The notes under the pieces were generated by a model. That model saw only the letters and a program-made list of their open reading frames with translations, searched no databases and was not told the DNA's origin. Source: an uncultured Bacilli bacterium (GTDB taxonomy: Bacteria; Bacillota_I; Bacilli_A; RF39; UBA660). From it: a stretch of 40,414 bases of DNA. Shown here one piece after another: positions 24,403 to 33,253 of the stretch (positions are counted from its first letter, which is position 1; each line of letters begins with the position of its first letter). The translations under genes were made by a program, and so were the position numbers. Location of the stretch: contig CANQXT010000006.1 in assembly GCA_947627915.1 (NCBI GenBank), forward strand, positions 1 through 40,414, in the 5' to 3' direction.

Positions 24403-26691
24403 ATGAGTGCTATTAAAATATTAGAAGAAAATACAAAATATAAAATACATACTTATATTAGAGTAGATAAAAATACTATACAACAAATATCTACTATTTT
24501 CAGAAGATATAATAGTTATATTCCTTTAGAACTTAATAATAAAATTAATGAAGATAGGGATTTTTATGATTTATCAGTTAATGAATTTGCAACTTTATTT
24601 GAAAAATTAATTCATCATGCTAGGTATTGTCTAGTTACTTCTAATGATGTTACATTAGATGCTAAAACCAACGAACATTATCTTAATACAGCATCCAAAT
24701 TTAAAAATGCTATATCATCTATTAAAGATACCAACTCTATAAGTGATGCTTTATTATATAGTTATCTTGATGGAGAAATAGATATTGAACCAATAATTAA
24801 TTATACTATAGAAATAAATAATTATAAATTTTTATGCTATAAAGCAAGAGATTTATTAACTGCAAAAGATAATTTATTAGAAAATTTAAAGTATTTATCT
24901 TCTAGTGAAGAAATAAGTAAAATTAATATAGAATATGAACAAGCTTTAAATAATCTTGATATTGCTAAAATGGAAAAAATATTAAATTCAATAAATTTAA
25001 TAATAACCAATCATTGGGCTGAATTTATTACTAAACCAGAAGATATAGAAGATGACATTAAAAATAATAAACCTATTTATTTTTTAGGACATAGTACTAA
25101 TAGTACAGAATTTAATACCCCATTTCATTCACGATTTGTTTCAAATTCCCTTTTGACTAATGATTTAACTGATACATATCATGGTGGATATGGTTTTATT
25201 ATTGCACCTGTTAATATAGTTGGGGCTAAAAGTAAAGATATGCACGTTGATAATGATGCTCAAGATGTTGAAAATATTGCTTTTTACTCTTCTATTCCTT
25301 TAATTGATACACCAGAAAAAATAATAAAAGAATGTTTAGATTTAAAAAAAGAAAATAAAAAAAATAAGATTAATTTCAAAGTTTATTCAGAAATCGTAAC
25401 TGATGGTTTTAATCCAATTGGTATATTTTGTATTACTGATGGAAGTAAAACCTTAAACTCTAATTATACTAACGCCCTTAAATTACATAAAAGTTTTCCT
25501 AATTTACCTTTTGTAGAGGTAGATAAAACATTATTAACAAATGATAATTTAGAAAATTGTTCTCATCTTATTGATGTAATAATAGAAAAATTTGATAATC
25601 ATTATTATTCTGCTAGTACTCATCGTGATTTACGTTTTCGATTATTTTGGGAAAAGTTTATGGCATTAAAAAAACAAGGTGACTATACTGAAGAAGATAT
25701 TTTAAAAATATATAAAGAAAATGAAGAATATATTACTATGACAAATTTTAAAGATTTAGATAAAAAGGGATATGATGATAAAACATTAAAATATATTTTA
25801 TTAAAAAACTTTTACACTAATATTGAATATATTTTTAAACGAGAAATTTATAATCCAAAAATTTATGAAGATTTATATTATTACTTAAAAGATTTACCAA
25901 CTGATTTTTTAAACAATATTATTCCTAATTTAGGAGATTTTATCAAATTATATACTGTTATTAAAATTGATTCTAAAATGGTATTTGAAATTAATAATTT
26001 AGATACTATTAACTTTAAAAATATTAATCAAATATTAACAACTAAAATAGCAGATAAACAAATGGATATACAAACAAGATTACAAGAAATGTTAGAAACA
26101 GAAGAAAATTTAAAACAAAAATTAACAGAAACACAAAATTTAGCAAATAATTATCAAAAAGCTAAAAAAATTACTGATAGTGAATATCAATATGAATTAG
26201 CAGATAATGAAGTAAAAAGATTAACAAAAGAAATTAATGAAGAAGAAGATAGCAAAAGAAAATGGAAAGATAAAAATAATATTTTAAAAAGTAAATTAAC
26301 AGAAACAGAACAAGAACAATTAAAATACAAAAAAGTATTCTTTCTATTCCTATTGAAATTAAAAAAATTAAAACAGACTATAGCTAAATTAAAAGATGAA
26401 ATAAAAGAAAATGAAGTAAATATTAAAAATATAAATGAAAAAATAGTTGATTTAAAGCAAGAACTTTCGACTAATTATTTATATTTTAAAGAACAAATTG
26501 GTTGTGACTTTAATGAATATCCTCAAGCTTTAACTGAATCTTTAGCATTATTAGAAACGACTAATCCAAATGATTTAGATATAACAAATATTAAAAGTAA
26601 TTTAGAATATTTCCAAGGCCAAATAGAATATTATAAAATGCGTATAGAAGAATTAGAAAGTATTAAAAGAGAGGACAATATAAAAAGGTGA
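24403..26691 (+). CDS. Hypothetical 762-residue protein with a domain shared with 19681-21033 and a long coiled coil
   Basis: Three parts: an N-terminal helical region (1-220); a mixed domain (about 224-375) with SRFVSNSLLTND, GYGFIIAPV (262-270), VYSEIVTDGFNPIGIFCI and LHKSFPNLPFVEVD; and, after a middle helical region, a long coiled coil (about 560-735, for example LQEMLETEENLKQKLTETQN). The mixed domain matches the 450-residue protein in motif order and spacing (GFI to the YxE motif 66 against 64 residues). Its Cys and the NE of the other protein are not kept; here the motif is SE. No ribosome site better than the GAGGA before the ATG is needed. Stop is TGA. It is followed at 4 nt by a small membrane protein, so the two probably work together. 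Confidence 0.65.
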   Translation: MSAIKILEENTKYKIHTYIRVDKNTIQQISTIFRRYNSYIPLELNNKINEDRDFYDLSVNEFATLFEKLIHHARYCLVTSNDVTLDAKTNEHYLNTASKFKNAISSIKDTNSISDALLYSYLDGEIDIEPIINYTIEINNYKFLCYKARDLLTAKDNLLENLKYLSSSEEISKINIEYEQALNNLDIAKMEKILNSINLIITNHWAEFITKPEDIEDDIKNNKPIYFLGHSTNSTEFNTPFHSRFVSNSLLTNDLTDTYHGGYGFIIAPVNIVGAKSKDMHVDNDAQDVENIAFYSSIPLIDTPEKIIKECLDLKKENKKNKINFKVYSEIVTDGFNPIGIFCITDGSKTLNSNYTNALKLHKSFPNLPFVEVDKTLLTNDNLENCSHLIDVIIEKFDNHYYSASTHRDLRFRLFWEKFMALKKQGDYTEEDILKIYKENEEYITMTNFKDLDKKGYDDKTLKYILLKNFYTNIEYIFKREIYNPKIYEDLYYYLKDLPTDFLNNIIPNLGDFIKLYTVIKIDSKMVFEINNLDTINFKNINQILTTKIADKQMDIQTRLQEMLETEENLKQKLTETQNLANNYQKAKKITDSEYQYELADNEVKRLTKEINEEEDSKRKWKDKNNILKSKLTETEQEQLKYKKVFFLFLLKLKKLKQTIAKLKDEIKENEVNIKNINEKIVDLKQELSTNYLYFKEQIGCDFNEYPQALTESLALLETTNPNDLDITNIKSNLEYFQGQIEYYKMRIEELESIKREDNIKR

Positions 26692-26695
26692 TAAT

Positions 26696-27025
26696 ATGAA
26701 AAAATATTTACAAGAATTTATAAAAAAATTAGAAAAGGAAATAGCTGAAAATCATAAGTTTACTTCTAAAGAAATAGAGTTAATTCGAGAAAAAATTAAT
26801 GATTTTCAACATGAAAGATTAATTCATCTATTAGTAACATTATTCTATGTTATATTTACTTTAACTTTTATGGGATTTGGTATGATATCTCCTATCTTTT
26901 TAATACCATTTTTTATTGGTATTATATTTCTTATCTTTTATATTAAACATTATTTCTTCTTAGAAAATGGTATTCAATATATTTATAAACTATATGATAA
27001 AATAACTAATTATAATTCGTTATAA
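26696..27025 (+). CDS. Small two-helix membrane protein
   Basis: 109 residues: an amphipathic, charged N-terminal helix (1-45), then two transmembrane helices (about 43-63 and 64-87) in hairpin arrangement, and a short tail. The start has AAAGGTGA 5 nt upstream, and it lies 4 nt behind the 762-residue gene, so it is in the same operon and could anchor that coiled-coil protein at the membrane. It overlaps the convergent chaperonin-like gene by 16 bp. No family recognised. Confidence 0.65.
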   Translation: MKKYLQEFIKKLEKEIAENHKFTSKEIELIREKINDFQHERLIHLLVTLFYVIFTLTFMGFGMISPIFLIPFFIGIIFLIFYIKHYFFLENGIQYIYKLYDKITNYNSL

Positions 27026-28473
27026 TCATTTATTTTATTCATATTATTTTGATATTCATTAATAACTAGACTAGTAGTAGAAAGAAGCATACTGGCAATA
27101 GATGTTGCATTTTTGATACAACTTAAGACTATATCTAAAGTATCTAAAACCATCGTATTCTCTTTAGTTTCATATTTATTTGTTAAAATATTATAAACAA
27201 TATCATAATTATTTTCTTTTATCTTACTTATAATATTGTTATTTAGACCAGCATTACTTATTATTTGCTCTAAAGGTTTTTTTAGAGCATTTTTATATAT
27301 TTTAGAAGCATTATTATCTTCTTTAAGTTCTTCACTTATCTTATATAAAGTAACACCTCCTCCAAGTAATACTCCATTTTGCGAAGAAAAAATAGCTTCT
27401 TTAGCATCATCATAACGCATCTTTAATTCTCTTCTTTCGGTTGTAGTTAATGCTCCAACATTAATTTCGATTAAACCTTTACTTAAATTTTTTATTCTTT
27501 TATTAGTAATTAATTCTTTATCAAAACTAATAAGACATTCATTTTCTTTTATTTTAATATTGTTGATAACTCCTAAGTTTTCAACATTAATATTATTTAA
27601 TTCTGACTTACTAATTAAACATAAATCGTTAATAACATTTATTTTTTCAATACCATAACCGGGTATCTTTAAAAGGTATATATCCAAATTATTTTGTAAA
27701 TTCAAACTAACAAGATCATTACTAAATTTATCACTGAAATCTTCTGCCCAAATAACTAAACTTTTTTTATTATCCACAACAAAATTTATGATATTAGATA
27801 TATCTTCAATATCTGTAAGAAAAGAATTAAATATCAAAATATATGGATTATCTAATTCAATACATTTTTTATTTTGAAAATAATAAGGAGATATCATTGA
27901 TTCAATAACGTATCCTTTTTTATATATAACTTCTGTATTATAGTTTCCTTCTTTTATTTTAATTTTATCTTTATCCTTAACTTTTAAATAAGCATCACAA
28001 ATAATTTTTCCTATTTCAGCACTACCACCAGCTATAGTAGCTATCTTTTTTAATTCTTCTTTACCTACTTGCCAAGATTCTTTTTTTATTTTTCCTTCTA
28101 CTATCTTTAAATAATTACTTAATTCATTCTTTATAATAATTGGATTAATACCATTATTAATTAATTTTATACCTTCGTGATAAATACTTTGTAATAAAAC
28201 TAAAGTTGTTGTTGTTCCATCCCCTACTAATTCATTAGTTTTTATTGATGATTCTTTAGCTAATGTTAAAATGGTATTAATTACTTCATCATCACTTTCA
28301 ATATTTTCGGCAATAGTAACACCATCATTGGTTATAAAAGGGTTAAATGCTGAATGATCAATTATAATATTACTACCCTTTGGACCTAATGTTGTTTTTA
28401 CTGTATCACATAATAAATCTATAGCACTAGTCATCTTTTCTCTTAGTTCATCATTACTTACTACTTTTTTCAT
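27010..28473 (-). CDS. Divergent GroEL-like chaperonin (Cpn60)
   Basis: 487 residues against about 540 for GroEL. ATPase landmarks are kept: TLGPKGSNIIID (28-39), TNDGVTIAE (48-56, catalytic Asp50), VGDGTTTTLVL (83-93, Asp85), and YDDAKEAIFSSQNGVLLGGG near the C-terminal end of the equatorial domain. The apical domain is shortened and poorly conserved, and the C-terminal Gly-Gly-Met tail is absent. No groES lies nearby. The ATG overlaps the stop of the DUF4130-type gene by 4 nt (ATGA), so it belongs to the radical-SAM operon, not a groESL operon. It is either the only, fast-evolving GroEL of a reduced genome or a dedicated chaperone for the upstream proteins; the operon structure favours the latter. 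Confidence 0.85.
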   Translation of the reverse strand: MKKVVSNDELREKMTSAIDLLCDTVKTTLGPKGSNIIIDHSAFNPFITNDGVTIAENIESDDEVINTILTLAKESSIKTNELVGDGTTTTLVLLQSIYHEGIKLINNGINPIIIKNELSNYLKIVEGKIKKESWQVGKEELKKIATIAGGSAEIGKIICDAYLKVKDKDKIKIKEGNYNTEVIYKKGYVIESMISPYYFQNKKCIELDNPYILIFNSFLTDIEDISNIINFVVDNKKSLVIWAEDFSDKFSNDLVSLNLQNNLDIYLLKIPGYGIEKINVINDLCLISKSELNNINVENLGVINNIKIKENECLISFDKELITNKRIKNLSKGLIEINVGALTTTERRELKMRYDDAKEAIFSSQNGVLLGGGVTLYKISEELKEDNNASKIYKNALKKPLEQIISNAGLNNNIISKIKENNYDIVYNILTNKYETKENTMVLDTLDIVLSCIKNATSIASMLLSTTSLVINEYQNNMNKINDYNEL

Positions 28474-29225
28474 CTTTCATCACTCACTTCTAATATATAT
28501 TGCCAATATTTTTTTGGCATAAAATTCATACGACATCTATCATTTTTTCTTTCTTTAATCCCAATAGTTTGATAAAATTCTTTCCATAACTCTTCAAATT
28601 TCATTTCCTTATTGGAATATTCATTTAATTCTATTTTTATATCTTCACAATTTTTAAGAATAATATCTTTTTTATCATAAATTGCTATTATATTTCTTTT
28701 AACATCTTTAATTAACCAATATTCATTTTTTAAACGTTCTTTAAAATGTTTTACTAAAAGAGGTAAAATGTTATTTTCAGGATTTATTTCAGCATATAAA
28801 ATATTATTCTTTAATTCTTTAAATCTTAAAAATCCTTTTATTTTATGATTTTCATTTTGTACATACTTACCTACTTTTAAACACTCATTAATTACAGGTA
28901 TATTACGCATATAATAAATATTATTGTGATATTTTATACTATATATAGTAAAATAATAAATCAATAATTCTTTATTATTATGGTTTGATAAATATAATTT
29001 ATATATTGTATTAAAAATATTTATTCCTAAATTATCAATTATATTTTTAATTATCTCTTCATCTTCATTTATTTTTAAAGTAACTAGTTTATCAAAAAGA
29101 TTAGCATTATAACTATTATCTTTAATATTTAAAGGTATTATTTTATGTTTAATTAATTCTCTTATTAAATTTAAGAGAGTAATAAAATTACCATTATAAA
29201 TATAGATATAATCTACCTTTTTCAT
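28470..29225 (-). CDS. DUF4130-type partner of the radical-SAM protein
   Basis: 251 residues. The C-terminal half shows the family signature: FLRFKELKNNILYAEINPEN, LPLLVKHFKERL, and the end motif FEELWKEFYQTIGIKERKN followed by RMNFMPKKYWQYI. This family (TIGR03915, probable DNA metabolism protein) is nearly always next to the HhH radical-SAM protein, as it is here, with a 1-nt overlap upstream (TGATG). In some bacteria it is fused to a uracil-DNA-glycosylase domain; no such domain is present here. The pair is thought to act in nucleic-acid modification or repair, but the reaction is not known. Confidence 0.85.
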   Translation of the reverse strand: MKKVDYIYIYNGNFITLLNLIRELIKHKIIPLNIKDNSYNANLFDKLVTLKINEDEEIIKNIIDNLGINIFNTIYKLYLSNHNNKELLIYYFTIYSIKYHNNIYYMRNIPVINECLKVGKYVQNENHKIKGFLRFKELKNNILYAEINPENNILPLLVKHFKERLKNEYWLIKDVKRNIIAIYDKKDIILKNCEDIKIELNEYSNKEMKFEELWKEFYQTIGIKERKNDRCRMNFMPKKYWQYILEVSDER

Positions 29226-30433
29226 CAGAATAATGTTAATTGCTCCATTCTATTATCTTTTATTATTTTTTCTTCTAAAACTAAATTACTTTCAATAAAT
29301 CTTTTATTTAATAATTCTTTATCAATATAAAACTCTTTATTACAAGTTATAAAATACTTAGCTCTTTTTAAAACAATACCCATTCTTTTTAAATCTTTAA
29401 AAGTTATTTTAAAATGTTTTCTCGATGTTATTATTCTTTTAGCAGATGTTACACCTATACCAGGTATTTTTAATAAATCATTATATGAACAAGTATTAAT
29501 TTCTTTTGGAAATTCATTCATATGTCTAAGTGCCCAATCAGCTTTTGGATCCAGTAAGACATTAAAATTGGGATTATCTATACTTAATATATCTTCAACT
29601 TTAAAATTGTAATAGCGAAGTAACCAATCAGCTTGGTATAAACGATTTTCTCTTTTTAATGGTGGTATTTTTAGACTAGGTAAAAATTTATCATTATTTA
29701 CTGGAATATAAGCTGAATAAAAGACTCTTTTTAAATGATACTTTTGATACAAATCATCGCATTTTTTCATTATATCTAAATCCGTTTCTTTAGTTGCGCC
29801 GATTACCATTTGGGTGCTTTGACCTGCTGGAGTAAATTTTTGACTACGATTATCTTTAACATATTGCATTATTTTTGTGACATTTTTACTATCTTTATTT
29901 GGAGCAAGTAATTTAATACCATTATCTGTTGGTAGTTCAATATTGGCACTAAGTCTATCAACAAGTAAGCCCAGTTTTTTAACTAAATATTCACTAGCAC
30001 CAGGTATTGCTTTACAATGGATATAACCACCAAAATGATATTTATGACGTAAAAGGGATATTGTCTCAATTAATAAATTCATTGTATAATCTGGACTTTT
30101 AATAATCCCAGAACTTAAAAATAATCCTTCAATATAATTTCGACGATAAAAATTAATGGTTATCTCACATATTTCTTCCGGAGTAAACATTGCTCTTTTA
30201 ACATTATTACTTACTCTATTAATACAATATTTACAATCAAAAATACATGCATTAGTTAAAAGAATTTTTAAAAGAGAAATACATCTTCCATCACTAGCAA
30301 AAGAATGACAAATTCCAGAGTATGCTACATTACCTATTTTGCCACTACTTTTTCTTGTACTGCCACTTGATGAACAAGAAGCATCATATTTTGCTGAATC
30401 TGCGAGAATAGTTAATTTTTCTTTTAATTCCAT
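29225..30433 (-). CDS. Radical-SAM protein with helix-hairpin-helix domain, putative DNA modification/repair
   Basis: 402 residues (ATG 30433 chosen over GTG three codons upstream because AAGGG is then 8 nt away). The radical-SAM cluster is ligated by Cys63, Cys67 and Cys70 in ACIFDCKYCINR. The TIM-barrel continues with LFLSSGI, GGYIHCKAIPG and SANIELP. A helix-hairpin-helix DNA-binding motif follows (LLKIPGIGVTSAKRII, about residue 320). This matches TIGR03916, the partner of the DUF4130-type protein just downstream. An N-terminal Ser/Cys-rich piece (YDASCSSSGS) is typical of the family. It is first in the operon and has its own promoter. Confidence 0.9.
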   Translation of the reverse strand: MELKEKLTILADSAKYDASCSSSGSTRKSSGKIGNVAYSGICHSFASDGRCISLLKILLTNACIFDCKYCINRVSNNVKRAMFTPEEICEITINFYRRNYIEGLFLSSGIIKSPDYTMNLLIETISLLRHKYHFGGYIHCKAIPGASEYLVKKLGLLVDRLSANIELPTDNGIKLLAPNKDSKNVTKIMQYVKDNRSQKFTPAGQSTQMVIGATKETDLDIMKKCDDLYQKYHLKRVFYSAYIPVNNDKFLPSLKIPPLKRENRLYQADWLLRYYNFKVEDILSIDNPNFNVLLDPKADWALRHMNEFPKEINTCSYNDLLKIPGIGVTSAKRIITSRKHFKITFKDLKRMGIVLKRAKYFITCNKEFYIDKELLNKRFIESNLVLEEKIIKDNRMEQLTLF

Positions 30434-30450
30434 TGCTATCACCCTTATTA

Positions 30451-30479
30451 ATTATAACTTATTATTTTTAAAAAGTAAA
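30451..30479 (-). promoter_or_regulatory. Promoter of the radical-SAM/DUF4130/GroEL-like operon
   Basis: On the minus strand TTTACT (30474-30479), 17-nt spacer, TATAAT (30451-30456), 17 nt before the start codon. Confidence 0.65.
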
Positions 30480-30515
30480 CATTTGTTTGCAAAATATATT
30501 TAGAAATTTTTGGTA

Positions 30516-30540
30516 ATTAAAAAGACACAATAAGTGTCCT
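30516..30540 (-). terminator. Terminator of the 255-residue paralogue gene
   Basis: Minus-strand stem AGGACAC/GTGTCTT (core GACAC/GTGTC) followed by TTTTTAATT, just past the stop at 30549. Confidence 0.65.
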
Positions 30541-30548
30541 AAAAATAT

Positions 30549-31316
30549 TTATTTAGTCAATTTTCTACTATTATTTGGATATAAAATATTAGCATTTAAT
30601 TGATTTACTGGAATATTTAAATCTTCTTTCATTTCTCTTAAAAATAAATTAGCTCTTTCAAATCCTATAACAGGGTTTGTTTCTGAATAAAGTATTTTTA
30701 ATGCCGTTAATTCTAGAATTTCTCTTCTTAAATTATCAGTTGACTTGTGTTGCCAAATACATTTTTTTAAACTATCAAGATTATATTCTCCTTCATCTAA
30801 TTTTAATAAATCAGTAATACTTTTATGGTATAAATCAGTACTCAATTCTGTAACATCATTTATTAATCCAGTTTTACTACTTATATAGGCAATTCTATGT
30901 AATCCACTAAAATCAACACCTAAATAAATAGGTAAAATATAATCATTATTAACTTCTTCTCCATTCATATCTTTTGTTGTTCCAGAAAAACCATTTGATG
31001 AACGATAATAATTATGAAGAAAAATATTAGCGTTACTTCCAAGACGTGATAACAATTGTTTTGTATCCATATATTTAGCAATTGGTTCAACAATTAAATC
31101 TTCATCAATTCGATAACCTCTGCTAATTTCATTATTTGGATATTTTATTTTATACCAATTAGTAATATCATCTATTAATTGTTGCATATCATATGTACTT
31201 AAAACTGGTATATATCCATTGTTAAGTAATTCTTTGAATTTTTTTAAAAATTCTTTATTATTTTTCAATATATATAATTTTTTGTCTTGCTTTTTAATTT
31301 CATCTTCATTTAACAT
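30549..31316 (-). CDS. Hypothetical protein, paralogue of 32275-33171
   Basis: 255 residues. The first 90 align with the protein at 32275-33171: both start with a KKQDKxLYxLxxNK pattern, then NGYxPxLS, MQxLxDxIxxWYxIKYP and PIAxYMDTKQLLSRL. The middle of each contains a beta-rich part (YILPIYLGVDFSGLHRIAYI here) and the end a helical ALKILYSE(T/D) block with FLREMKEDLNI. There are no membrane segments or catalytic motifs that I can identify. It is in the same direction as the unknown gene at 31361 and its paralogue, forming a three-gene group. The family is not known to me. Confidence 0.6.
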   Translation of the reverse strand: MLNEDEIKKQDKKLYILKNNKEFLKKFKELLNNGYIPVLSTYDMQQLIDDITNWYKIKYPNNEISRGYRIDEDLIVEPIAKYMDTKQLLSRLGSNANIFLHNYYRSSNGFSGTTKDMNGEEVNNDYILPIYLGVDFSGLHRIAYISSKTGLINDVTELSTDLYHKSITDLLKLDEGEYNLDSLKKCIWQHKSTDNLRREILELTALKILYSETNPVIGFERANLFLREMKEDLNIPVNQLNANILYPNNSRKLTK

Positions 31317-31360
31317 AAGTGTTCCTCTTTCTTACAGATTTTTATTATATTATAATTAGA

Positions 31361-32272
31361 TTATTTCTTCTTAAAATATTCTCGATATTTTCTTATTAAT
31401 TTTTCATTACTTTCTAAATTTGATTCATTTATTGATTCAATAAATGAATCAACACAAATTTTATCAATAGCGTTTAAATGCGTAATAGCCATTTCTATTT
31501 CTAATTGAACATCACCATATTTATCTCTAACTTTTTCTTTTTTTAATTTATTAATAAATGCTTGCGGATTATATGGCTTGTTGACTAAACGTATATATCT
31601 TAAAGTAATAACAATATCAGCTTTTTCAAGAATAATTTTTTCCATTTCAAAACTAGTAGTTTTAAAATTCAATACATATTCATAAATAGCCAATGGTGAA
31701 TTTAAGTTTATAATAGTTAATCTTGTGTTTTCAATTCTTTGATAAGCATCTTCCATTTTATCTTCATTCTTCATTAAAATATTTATATAAGAAATCATAT
31801 TACTATAACTTTTACTTGTTAAAATAACATTTTCAAGTATATCAAGTTTATTTTTACTAAGTAGAGAAAAATTCACTATTTCTAGTAAATGGACAGCACT
31901 ATAATCATTTTTTTCAATTTCTATTTTGTTAATTAATATTTGTAATCCATAGTCTATATTCTTATAAAATTTTAATATTTGGTTTGCATTAATTTCATCC
32001 CAATTAATATTTTTCATAACTTTATCTATATTATATGAATATGGATAATAATATTTTAAATATTTTAAAAATAAAGTTAATTTTTCTAAATTTTTAGTAT
32101 TATTAGAATAAGAAATAAAGCCATCTAGTAAATAATCTATTTCAATAATTTTATTTTTCATAATTGTATCAATTATTAATATTGATTGATTATTGAATTC
32201 GAAATTTTCATAATTGTAACCACTATAATTTAATTTCAATTTATCTATTAAATCTATGATATTTTGATTCAT
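31361..32272 (-). CDS. Hypothetical helical protein between the two paralogues
   Basis: 303 residues, all-helical, with regular hydrophobic spacing suggesting helical repeats (MKNKIIEIDYLLDGFISYSN; LEKLTLFLKYLKYYYPYSYN; YSAVHLLEIVNFSLLSKNKL). It ends in a basic tail (RKYREYFKKK). The ATG follows the stop of the upstream paralogue by 2 nt, with AGAGGAAA inside that gene's end, so it is translationally coupled. Its location between two members of the same family suggests a shared complex or pathway. Function unknown. Confidence 0.6.
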   Translation of the reverse strand: MNQNIIDLIDKLKLNYSGYNYENFEFNNQSILIIDTIMKNKIIEIDYLLDGFISYSNNTKNLEKLTLFLKYLKYYYPYSYNIDKVMKNINWDEINANQILKFYKNIDYGLQILINKIEIEKNDYSAVHLLEIVNFSLLSKNKLDILENVILTSKSYSNMISYINILMKNEDKMEDAYQRIENTRLTIINLNSPLAIYEYVLNFKTTSFEMEKIILEKADIVITLRYIRLVNKPYNPQAFINKLKKEKVRDKYGDVQLEIEMAITHLNAIDKICVDSFIESINESNLESNEKLIRKYREYFKKK

Positions 32273-32274
32273 TA

Positions 32275-33171
32275 TTATTTCCTCTCATCATTTTTTCTTT
32301 TAACTACTACTTTTTTAGGTTTATTTTCTAGCACTAATTTTTTAGGTTCATCTAATAAATCTTTATTCTTATCATTAACTAACATACTTTTTATTTTTAC
32401 ATTAGGCAATTCTTTATCTATAAGATTTTCTATTTTACTTTCTATAAATTTAATATTTAAATCTCTTTGAATTTCTTCAAGAAATATTTTAGTTCTTTTA
32501 ATTCCTAAATTAAGTACTGTATCATCAGAATAAATCATTTTTAATGCTGTAAAATACATTAAGTCATTACATAAATCCCAATCGTCTTGAGATAATTTAG
32601 TAACTTTTTCAAGTTCTTCAATATTATATTTACTTTTATCTATATTAGCTAATTCATATATATAAAGTTCATCATTTTTACGATAACCAAAATAGTCATA
32701 AATTTCTTGATCATATTCAACTAAGCCATTGGTTGTATTTACATAAACATTTTTCCAACTATCTTTACCAATATTTATAGCAATAACGCCATATCCTCCG
32801 ATTTCTTCACCTTGAGCATTAACAAGTCTTCTATAACCACCAGCACATCCTCGATATAGTCTTCTCATAAAAGTTACCATTCGATCACTAAGACGAGATA
32901 ATAATTGTTTCGTATCCATATAAGGCGCAATAGGTTTAACGGCATATTCACCTACCCTTTCCATATATTCTTGAAGTTCTACATCCGGATATTTAATTTC
33001 ATACCATCTAACAATATAATCAAGTAAATATTGCATTCCATCAATACTTAATATTGGATCATAACCATTTTTAATCATTTCTTTATATTTTTTTAAAAAA
33101 TCTTTATTTTTATTTAAATCATATAATTGTTTATCTTGTTTTCTAATTTTTTCTTCTTCCTCTACAGTCAC
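32275..33171 (-). CDS. Hypothetical protein, paralogue of 30549-31316, with basic tail
   Basis: 298 residues. Shares with the 255-residue paralogue the N-terminal block (RKQDKQLYDLNKNKDFLKK; NGYDPILSIDGMQYLLDYI; PIAPYMDTKQLLSRL) and the later ALKMIYSDD and FLEEIQRDLNI blocks. It differs by a C-terminal extension of about 55 residues that is rich in Lys, Pro and Val (PKKLVLENKPKKVVVKRK), which may bind nucleic acid or an acidic partner. First gene of the three-gene run. The start with GTAGTGACTG upstream has only a weak ribosome site. Family unknown. Confidence 0.6.
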   Translation of the reverse strand: MTVEEEEKIRKQDKQLYDLNKNKDFLKKYKEMIKNGYDPILSIDGMQYLLDYIVRWYEIKYPDVELQEYMERVGEYAVKPIAPYMDTKQLLSRLSDRMVTFMRRLYRGCAGGYRRLVNAQGEEIGGYGVIAINIGKDSWKNVYVNTTNGLVEYDQEIYDYFGYRKNDELYIYELANIDKSKYNIEELEKVTKLSQDDWDLCNDLMYFTALKMIYSDDTVLNLGIKRTKIFLEEIQRDLNIKFIESKIENLIDKELPNVKIKSMLVNDKNKDLLDEPKKLVLENKPKKVVVKRKNDERK

Positions 33172-33229
33172 TATGTATCCTTCTTTCTTGTAGAGTTTAT
33201 TCTAACATAATAATTATTTTATTGCAATT

Positions 33230-33253
33230 AAAAAACCAACAAATTAATGTTGG
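33230..33253 (-). terminator. Terminator of the 142-residue protein gene
   Basis: Minus-strand stem CCAACA / TGTTGG with a 6-nt loop and T6. Confidence 0.8.

Noticed and set aside
27010-28473. Ordinary housekeeping groEL
   Set aside because: About 50 residues short, no GGM tail, no groES beside it, and coupled to radical-SAM genes; kept as a divergent paralogue, though the genome-wide count is unknown.
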